From positions 22,981 to 41,033 of the forward strand of contig DDWS01000050.1 in NCBI GenBank assembly GCA_002347685.1: a stretch of DNA of 18,053 bases. Direction: 5' to 3'. This DNA comes from Syntrophaceae bacterium UBA2280. Its GTDB lineage: Bacteria; Desulfobacterota; Syntrophia; Syntrophales; Smithellaceae. The notes under the pieces are model-generated. The model saw only the letters and a list, made by a program, of their open reading frames with translations. It had not been told where the DNA came from and made no database searches. Within the stretch, counting starts at the first letter, position 1; each line of letters begins with the position of its first letter. Position numbers and translations under genes: made by a program. This document shows, one piece after another, positions 13,141-18,053 of the stretch.

Positions 13141-14270
13141 TTTGTTTTCTTTCCAATCAAATCAATGACGGTGATTTCCGGCGGGGCGAAGACGCGCACG
13201 GGCGGACCCCAGGTGCCGGTGCCGCGGCTGACATATAAAAGCCTGTTTTCGGCCAGTTCATGCAAGCCGTAGTTTTTGGGAAAATAGATTTTCGTGATCA
13301 AACCAAACGGGAAAAGCTGACCGCCATGCGTGTGTCCGGACAGCTGCAAATTGAAGCGGGCCGCGGGATCGATGTAGGGCTGATGCTTCAAAAGCAGAAC
13401 AAATCCATCTTTTCCCCGGGCCAGCGCCTGTTGAAACGCCGCGCCTTTCTTTGTTTCGCCTCGTTTCCGACCGGTGAGGTCGTCCTCTCCGAAAATCGTG
13501 ATGCCTGCGACCCGGGCAATGTCATCCCGCAGAAGCTGAAATCCCGCCGCTTCCGTAAATTCAATGGACCGCTTGAGTCCCGCGTAATACTCATGGTTGC
13601 CCAAAACGGCGAATTTCCCGTAGGTCGTTTCAATGGCGGCGAAGCGTTCGGCGTCAAGCATAATGTTGTCGAGCTCCCCGTCGAGCAGGTCGCCCGTGGA
13701 AACCAGGATATCGGGCCGGGCCTGACGAATGCGCTCCAGAATCAGGTCCAAACGGTCGTTGCGGATGATGATGCCCACGTGAACATCGGAGATCTGAACA
13801 ATACGCAGCGTGCCTTCTTTCGGAAGCGCCTGATCCGTGCGAATCTCCAGATGCTTCACACGGATTCGCTGCGCGTCGATATACCCGTAGACCACCAGGC
13901 CGGCAGCCAGTAAGGCGGAAAGGCCGAACGTGACGGCCCGAAGCGCAAGCGTGCCGGTTTCCGGAATGAAGAACTTATGGAGAACCCGAATAAGCTCGAG
14001 CGACACGCTCAAAAAGAAAAACAAAAAGACAAACGCCATCCAGACATAACCGATACAGGCCAGCGTCCGGGCCGCGTGTTCGAAGTGCAGCGATTCCAGC
14101 ACCCGCACGAGAATCGGAGCCACTATCAGCCCGATGAGCAAACAAAGCAACACGCCCTGAAAGACGCCGGAAAAATGAAAAAAGCTTTTCAGACGGCAAA
14201 AGAAGTAGAAATTGATGCCGCCGTAAAGACCTAAGAAGGTCATTAAAAAAAGAATCATCGAAAATCCCAT
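13137..14270 (-). CDS. Membrane-anchored metallophosphoesterase (YkuE-like)
   Basis: A protein of 377 to 379 residues. The first about 135 residues carry four hydrophobic helices (about 5-25, 40-60, 72-95, 112-131). The rest is a calcineurin-like phosphoesterase domain with every metal-binding motif: SDVHVG (Asp164, His166), TGDLLDG (Asp196), GNHE (227-229), KHQP (His298) and GHTHGGQ (314-320), numbered from the GTG at 14276. YkuE-type relatives hydrolyse phosphate esters such as UDP-diacylglucosamine-like or other envelope substrates; the actual substrate is not evident. Starts at GTG 14276, ATG 14273, ATG 14270 or ATG 14258 are all possible because no SD stands out; 14270 is a compromise. 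It is convergent with purQ, sharing CTAG as overlapping stop codons. Confidence 0.88.
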   Translation of the reverse strand: MGFSMILFLMTFLGLYGGINFYFFCRLKSFFHFSGVFQGVLLCLLIGLIVAPILVRVLESLHFEHAARTLACIGYVWMAFVFLFFFLSVSLELIRVLHKFFIPETGTLALRAVTFGLSALLAAGLVVYGYIDAQRIRVKHLEIRTDQALPKEGTLRIVQISDVHVGIIIRNDRLDLILERIRQARPDILVSTGDLLDGELDNIMLDAERFAAIETTYGKFAVLGNHEYYAGLKRSIEFTEAAGFQLLRDDIARVAGITIFGEDDLTGRKRGETKKGAAFQQALARGKDGFVLLLKHQPYIDPAARFNLQLSGHTHGGQLFPFGLITKIYFPKNYGLHELAENRLLYVSRGTGTWGPPVRVFAPPEITVIDLIGKKTN

Positions 14271-14344
14271 CATCACCCGCTTTCTTGAAAAAAACTAATG
14301 GAAAATGAGAAGGATGTCAATCGTTAAGGCGTTACAGATTGATG

Positions 14345-14373
14345 TTGACAAGGACAATGCCTTCATATAAATA
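14345..14373 (+). promoter_or_regulatory. Promoter of the tRNA-Thr gene
   Basis: A perfect TTGACA (14345-14350) is followed after 17 bp by TAAATA (14368-14373), about 20 bp before the tRNA. TATAAA at 14366-14371 is an alternative -10 with a 15-bp spacer. Confidence 0.6.
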
Positions 14374-14392
14374 CGACATCTCTTTAATGGAT

Positions 14393-14468
<76 letters not shown>

Positions 14469-14532
14469 GAGATATTCCGCCCCGCGTCATTCCCTGCCGG
14501 GGGAACTTTCGACGTCTGTAATGAAAATCACC

Positions 14533-14561
14533 TTGACTCCCGGCAAGCCCTTGTGTTTTAT
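14533..14561 (+). promoter_or_regulatory. Possible promoter of the PilB-like ATPase gene
   Basis: TTGACT (14533-14538) and TTTTAT (14556-14561) are 17 bp apart and about 28 bp before the start codon. The -10 is poor, so the assignment is tentative. Confidence 0.35.
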
Positions 14562-14588
14562 TCAAAACCACCATGAGGATGGATGTTG

Positions 14589-16883
14589 ATGAGCGAAAAC
14601 ACAGAGATTAATGAGTTGCAGGAAATATTAAGGCTTCAAAAGGGCCTTCAGGACATCACCAACTGCATCAACGCCGCTCATAATGTGCAACAGATCATCA
14701 CCGAAGCCCGCCCGAGGATCACCGAGCTATTTTCAGTTGAAGCAGCGCATATCTACATAGTTGACTACCGGGCCAGAAAGGAAATATTTACACTGATTCA
14801 GGTCGGCGACCAGGTAAAGGAAAGAAAGACCGCCATCAGTAATCAGACGGTTCCCGGTTATGTTGCCAACACCGGGAAATCCGTCAACATTGGCGACTTC
14901 AGCAACAATGAATACCGCAACACTCACAAAGACCTTCTTCTCGATGACAGCGTGGATATGCGATTCGGCATTCGCGTCCGGCAGGTGCTTGCCATTCCCA
15001 TTATCTATTCCGGCGAGATTATGGGTGTCGTAGAGGTCATCAATAAACAAAACCGCGACGGGCAGTTTGTCGATGAAGAACCCGTCTTGCTGCAGGAAAT
15101 CGCCGATGTGCTTGGCATCGCGCTTTTCAACCAGCAGCGCATGGACCCGAAAGTCAAGAAATCGAAATTTGCCTATCTGGTGACAAACGATCTTATTACA
15201 GAAGACGAGCTGACCCATGCCCGTGAAGAGTCGCGGGCGAACAAAGATTCGCTCGAAAATGTCCTGATGAAAAAATATAATATCAAAAAAGAGGACATCG
15301 GTCAGTCCCTGGAATTTTTTTATCAGTGTAAATTCGTTTCCTTCAATTCGAACACGCCGATTCCGGGCGATCTGCTCAAGAATCTGAAAAAGGATTACCT
15401 GCTGCGTGAGGGCTGGGTGCCTCTGGAAAAAAAGGACAACAGCCTGCGAGTGATTGTAGACGATCCGCAAAACATTCTCAAACGGGATGCGATTGAAAAT
15501 CTGCTCAGAACGAAATCCATCCGATATGATGTTGCGCTCAAGGATGACGTTGTTAAGTATATAGAACTGTTTTTCAGGCAGGAAGTGACAGAATCCACTT
15601 TTTCCGATCTGCTGGGAAAATTGGAAGGCGGCGATGACAATGCGGATGATGAAAACGAAGAAGCCGTTCGGGAGTCGGACAGCGCCATCATTCAGCTGGT
15701 CAATAAAATCATCAACGACGCTTTCGTCAGGGGTGCATCCGATATTCATATCGAACCCGACACGATTGACAAAAACGTTGCCGTGCGCTACCGGATTGAC
15801 GGCGACTGCATTGTCTATCAGACACTGCCTTTCAACTACCGGGCGGCGCTGATTTCGCGTATTAAAATTATGTCCAACCTCGACATCACGATCAAGAGAA
15901 CGCCCCAGGACGGCAAGATCAAGATCAAGAAATCGGGCATCGGGGAAATTGAACTGCGCGTGGTAACGATTCCCACCCAGGGCGAGGTAGAAGACGTGGT
16001 CATGAGAATCCTCGCCAAGGGCGATACCCTGCCGCTCGAAGCGATGAACATGACGCCGAGAAACTACCAGGAACTTTTGCGGATCTGCGAAAAACCCTAC
16101 GGATTGATCCTGTGTGTCGGTCCGACCGGGTCGGGGAAAACCACGACGCTGCACGCGGTTTTAAGCCATATCAACAAGCCGGATCGAAAAATCTGGACGG
16201 CCGAGGATCCCGTAGAAATCACCCAGCGCGGCCTGAGGCAGGTTCAGGTTCATCCTAAAATCGGCTTTGACTTCGCCGCCGCCATGAGAGCGTTTCTCAG
16301 GGCCGATCCCGATATTATTATGGTCGGTGAAATGAGAGATTTTGAAACGGCGAAAATCGGTGTCGAAGCGTCGCTGACGGGGCATCTGGTTTTAAGTACC
16401 CTGCACACGAACAGCGCCGCGGAAACCATTTCCAGGCTTCTGGATATGGGAATCGATCCGCTGAACTTCGCGGATTCCCTTCTCGGCGTTCTGGCGCAAA
16501 GACTGGTCCGGACGCTCTGCCAGAAATGCAAGGAATCCTATAATCCGACGCAGGAAGAGTATGATCAGATCGCCGAAAGTTATGGGGTTGAATACTTCAA
16601 GAAACTCAACATCCCCTACACCAAGGGGCTGAAACTATACCGGCCGAAAGGGTGTGACGCCTGCGATCGAACCGGCTATAAGGGACGGGTGGGCATTCAT
16701 GAACTGCTCGTCAACAGCGAACAGATTAAAAAGCAGTCCATCGAACGAAAAGAAAGCATGGACGTCATCCGGAGCATGGCCATGGCGGAAGGCATGCTGA
16801 CGCTCTACCAGGACGGCATCCTCAAGGCGTTTCAGGGACTGACCGACATCAAACAGGTGCACAGGGTCTCCATGTCAAGATAA
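14589..16883 (+). CDS. GAF-MshEN-PilB/GspE-type secretion ATPase
   Basis: A 764-residue cytoplasmic ATPase of the type IV pilus/type II secretion family. A GAF sensor domain occupies about 20-175. A GspE N-terminal/MshEN-like domain follows at about 183-335, then an acidic linker (about 347-358). The ATPase has Walker A GPTGSGKTT (from Gly511), the Asp box WTAEDPVE (from Trp536), Walker B IIMVGEMRD (about 575-584), the His box GHLVLSTLHTN, and a four-cysteine zinc site (Cys644, Cys647, Cys689, Cys692). It should power assembly of a pilus or pseudopilus. The MshEN part departs from the usual c-di-GMP motif RLGxxLV (here KFAYLV), so ligand binding is doubtful. An ATG at 14583 is also in frame, but GAGGA (14575-14579) is spaced 9 nt from 14589 and only 3 nt from 14583. 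No pilC, pilT or pilin gene adjoins it. Confidence 0.92.
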   Translation: MSENTEINELQEILRLQKGLQDITNCINAAHNVQQIITEARPRITELFSVEAAHIYIVDYRARKEIFTLIQVGDQVKERKTAISNQTVPGYVANTGKSVNIGDFSNNEYRNTHKDLLLDDSVDMRFGIRVRQVLAIPIIYSGEIMGVVEVINKQNRDGQFVDEEPVLLQEIADVLGIALFNQQRMDPKVKKSKFAYLVTNDLITEDELTHAREESRANKDSLENVLMKKYNIKKEDIGQSLEFFYQCKFVSFNSNTPIPGDLLKNLKKDYLLREGWVPLEKKDNSLRVIVDDPQNILKRDAIENLLRTKSIRYDVALKDDVVKYIELFFRQEVTESTFSDLLGKLEGGDDNADDENEEAVRESDSAIIQLVNKIINDAFVRGASDIHIEPDTIDKNVAVRYRIDGDCIVYQTLPFNYRAALISRIKIMSNLDITIKRTPQDGKIKIKKSGIGEIELRVVTIPTQGEVEDVVMRILAKGDTLPLEAMNMTPRNYQELLRICEKPYGLILCVGPTGSGKTTTLHAVLSHINKPDRKIWTAEDPVEITQRGLRQVQVHPKIGFDFAAAMRAFLRADPDIIMVGEMRDFETAKIGVEASLTGHLVLSTLHTNSAAETISRLLDMGIDPLNFADSLLGVLAQRLVRTLCQKCKESYNPTQEEYDQIAESYGVEYFKKLNIPYTKGLKLYRPKGCDACDRTGYKGRVGIHELLVNSEQIKKQSIERKESMDVIRSMAMAEGMLTLYQDGILKAFQGLTDIKQVHRVSMSR

Positions 16884-16955
16884 TCATTCGCGCAGGCCCC
16901 GCTTCTTTTATCCCTTTTTCCATGATTCTGTCGTGCTTCTCTGGGTAATGCCCCG

Positions 16956-17639
16956 TCAGAATCCTTTTTCCTCAAATCCCACCCAGGTTACGACATTGTC
17001 CAGGGGTTCCCTGGCGCTGATCAGTTTATTGGAAGGGTGATCCCAGTCGGGATAGCCGATGGCGATGCAGATGTGCATTTTTTTGGATACGGGGATGCTC
17101 GTCACATCCCGCACAACATCGGGAAACAAAATACCCTGGCTGTTGATACATGTCCCGAGTCCATATTCCCAGGCGACCAGACAGATCGTCTGGATCAGCC
17201 CCCCGATATCCGAGGCGGCCAGCCTGGTTTCCAGGCTCTCGTCCGCCGATACTATGATGACGGCCGGCGCATCAAAGGCACGAAAACCTGTCATCATCCA
17301 TTCCGTTCTCTTTTCCCTGTCGTCTTTGGCGATACCCAGGAGGCCGTAGAGCTCAAATCCCAGAGCCCGCTGGCGGTCCTTGTATACGCCCTCATAGGGC
17401 CTGGGGTGTCCCAGGTCGGTGCCCGGCATTTGACCGCCCGTAAGCAACGCCATGTTCTCCCGGCAGAGCCGGGCCAGAGGTTCCCCGGTAAGCACGGTGA
17501 TTTCCCAGGGCTGAACATTCATCGCCGAAGGCGAGCGCAAAGACACCTCAATGATCTCACTTAAAATCTTTTTGGGAACGGGATCCTTCCTGTAACCCCT
17601 GACGCTGATACGTTTTCTAACGGCATCTTTTAATTCCAT
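16956..17639 (-). CDS. Nitroreductase-family FMN oxidoreductase
   Basis: A 227-residue flavoprotein, normal length for the family. The N-terminus has the RISVRGY motif (RxSxRx-aromatic) and SPSAMNVQPWEI, the SPS-x2-N-x-QPW flavin-binding segment. The C-terminal part contains ASDIGGLIQTICLVAWEYGLGTC and IAIGYPDWDHP, equivalent to the family's conserved helix and GYP motif. These enzymes reduce nitro compounds, quinones or other substrates with NAD(P)H; the physiological substrate cannot be assigned. A strong AGGAGAAGGA precedes the ATG. The gene begins 30 nt after a 4Fe-4S ferredoxin gene on the same strand, so the two are probably one operon and the ferredoxin might be the electron donor (inference). 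Confidence 0.9.
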   Translation of the reverse strand: MELKDAVRKRISVRGYRKDPVPKKILSEIIEVSLRSPSAMNVQPWEITVLTGEPLARLCRENMALLTGGQMPGTDLGHPRPYEGVYKDRQRALGFELYGLLGIAKDDREKRTEWMMTGFRAFDAPAVIIVSADESLETRLAASDIGGLIQTICLVAWEYGLGTCINSQGILFPDVVRDVTSIPVSKKMHICIAIGYPDWDHPSNKLISAREPLDNVVTWVGFEEKGF

Positions 17640-17669
17640 GTCGATATCCTTCTCCTTGATGTTGGTGTC

Positions 17670-18002
17670 TCATGTTTCCCTTCGTTGCTGATGAATCGCC
17701 ATGGTCGCGGTAAACAGGTCTTTTTCCGGAACGAATTGCCTGTCTTTATCCTTTCTGAAGAGCTTGATCGCTTCGGTGGGACAGACAACGGCACAGACAC
17801 CGCAGCCGATGCAGCGATCGAGGTTGACGCGGGCAACATCGTCCATGGAAATGGCGTCCATGGGGCATCGCTCCTCGCAGAGGTCACAGCCGATGCAATC
17901 CCCCTCGCTTACACGGGCGAAGAAGCTGCTGTTGACCATCTCCGAAGGCCTGGCATGTTTTTTATAGGCGATCAGCGGGCCGCAGCAGCAGTCACAGCAC
18001 AT
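17670..18002 (-). CDS. 4Fe-4S ferredoxin-type protein, probably the C-terminal part of a longer one
   Basis: From the ATG at 18002 the frame gives 110 residues: MCCDCCCGPL, then two classical 4Fe-4S motifs, CIGCDLCEERCP (about 36-47) and CIGCGVCAVVCP (about 64-75), separated by a short linker, so two [4Fe-4S] clusters are expected. The ATG has no ribosome-binding site and lies inside a cysteine-rich segment that reads on in frame upstream (FTVSASQNANALC-MCCDCCCG). From memory, CC-x-CCCG followed by two clusters marks the end of longer iron-sulfur proteins. A TAG in that frame at 18042-18044 separates this part from whatever lies beyond the window. It may therefore be a broken gene, or the true start may be non-standard. 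It precedes the nitroreductase by 30 nt. Confidence 0.7.
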   Translation of the reverse strand: MCCDCCCGPLIAYKKHARPSEMVNSSFFARVSEGDCIGCDLCEERCPMDAISMDDVARVNLDRCIGCGVCAVVCPTEAIKLFRKDKDRQFVPEKDLFTATMAIHQQRRET

Positions 18003-18053
18003 GCACAGGGCGTTGGCGTTCTGGGAAGCAGAGACTGTAAACTAATCTGTGTA

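Noticed and set aside
14733..16154. 473-codon minus-strand frame inside the PilB-like gene
   Set aside because: Despite its length it is antisense to a gene with intact Walker, Asp, His and zinc motifs, and it has no domain of its own.
16924..16963. Inverted repeat GATTCTG/CAGAATC between the PilB-like and nitroreductase genes as a bidirectional terminator
   Set aside because: The stem is only 7 bp with a 26-nt loop, overlaps the nitroreductase stop codon and lacks a proper U-run.

Overview
The window looks like a chromosomal segment of an anaerobic, mid-GC Gram-negative bacterium, most likely a Desulfobacterota (Syntrophobacterales-like) lineage. That is an inference from gene content: an NAD-dependent 3-hydroxyacyl-CoA dehydrogenase, several iron-sulfur proteins, a Tat-exported ferredoxin with a b-type cytochrome, a PEP-CTERM protein, a split purine FGAM synthase, and a GAF-MshEN-PilB ATPase. 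No phage, CRISPR array, rRNA or intact insertion sequence was seen.

Layout: (1) 1-1880, a terminator, a minus-strand TetR-family regulator and a divergent plus-strand 3-hydroxybutyryl-CoA-type dehydrogenase; the promoters face apart and a candidate operator lies at the dehydrogenase start site. (2) 1880-5310, a looser accessory region: a minus-strand lipoprotein with a DUF3494 ice-binding domain, a structured inverted-repeat element, a small membrane protein of unknown function, a second copy of the ice-binding gene's promoter with no recognisable gene behind it, and a PEP-CTERM gene broken by a frameshift. (3) 5364-6815, a diadenylate cyclase fused to YbbR domains (c-di-AMP synthesis). (4) 7004-9170, a compact operon: a CsoR-family metal/thiol sensor with a very clear promoter/operator, a Tat-exported polyferredoxin and a cytochrome b membrane subunit, without any catalytic subunit. 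(5) 9320-13140, purL (with two PurS-like domains) and purQ, de novo purine synthesis. (6) 13137-14270, a membrane-anchored metallophosphoesterase convergent with purQ; their stop codons share a CTAG. (7) 14393-14468, tRNA-Thr(CGT). (8) 14589-16883, a PilB/GspE-type ATPase. (9) 16956-18053, a minus-strand pair: a 4Fe-4S ferredoxin that appears to be the C-terminal part of a longer protein (an in-frame TAG lies upstream) and a nitroreductase.

The most unusual material is the CsoR-controlled redox operon, whose polyferredoxin has 15 rather than 16 cluster cysteines; the duplicated promoter-leader cassette and nested inverted repeat at 3.1-4.3 kb; the CdaA-YbbR fusion; and the two apparently damaged genes (PEP-CTERM and the terminal ferredoxin). 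Functional claims rest on motif recognition by eye; no database search was run.
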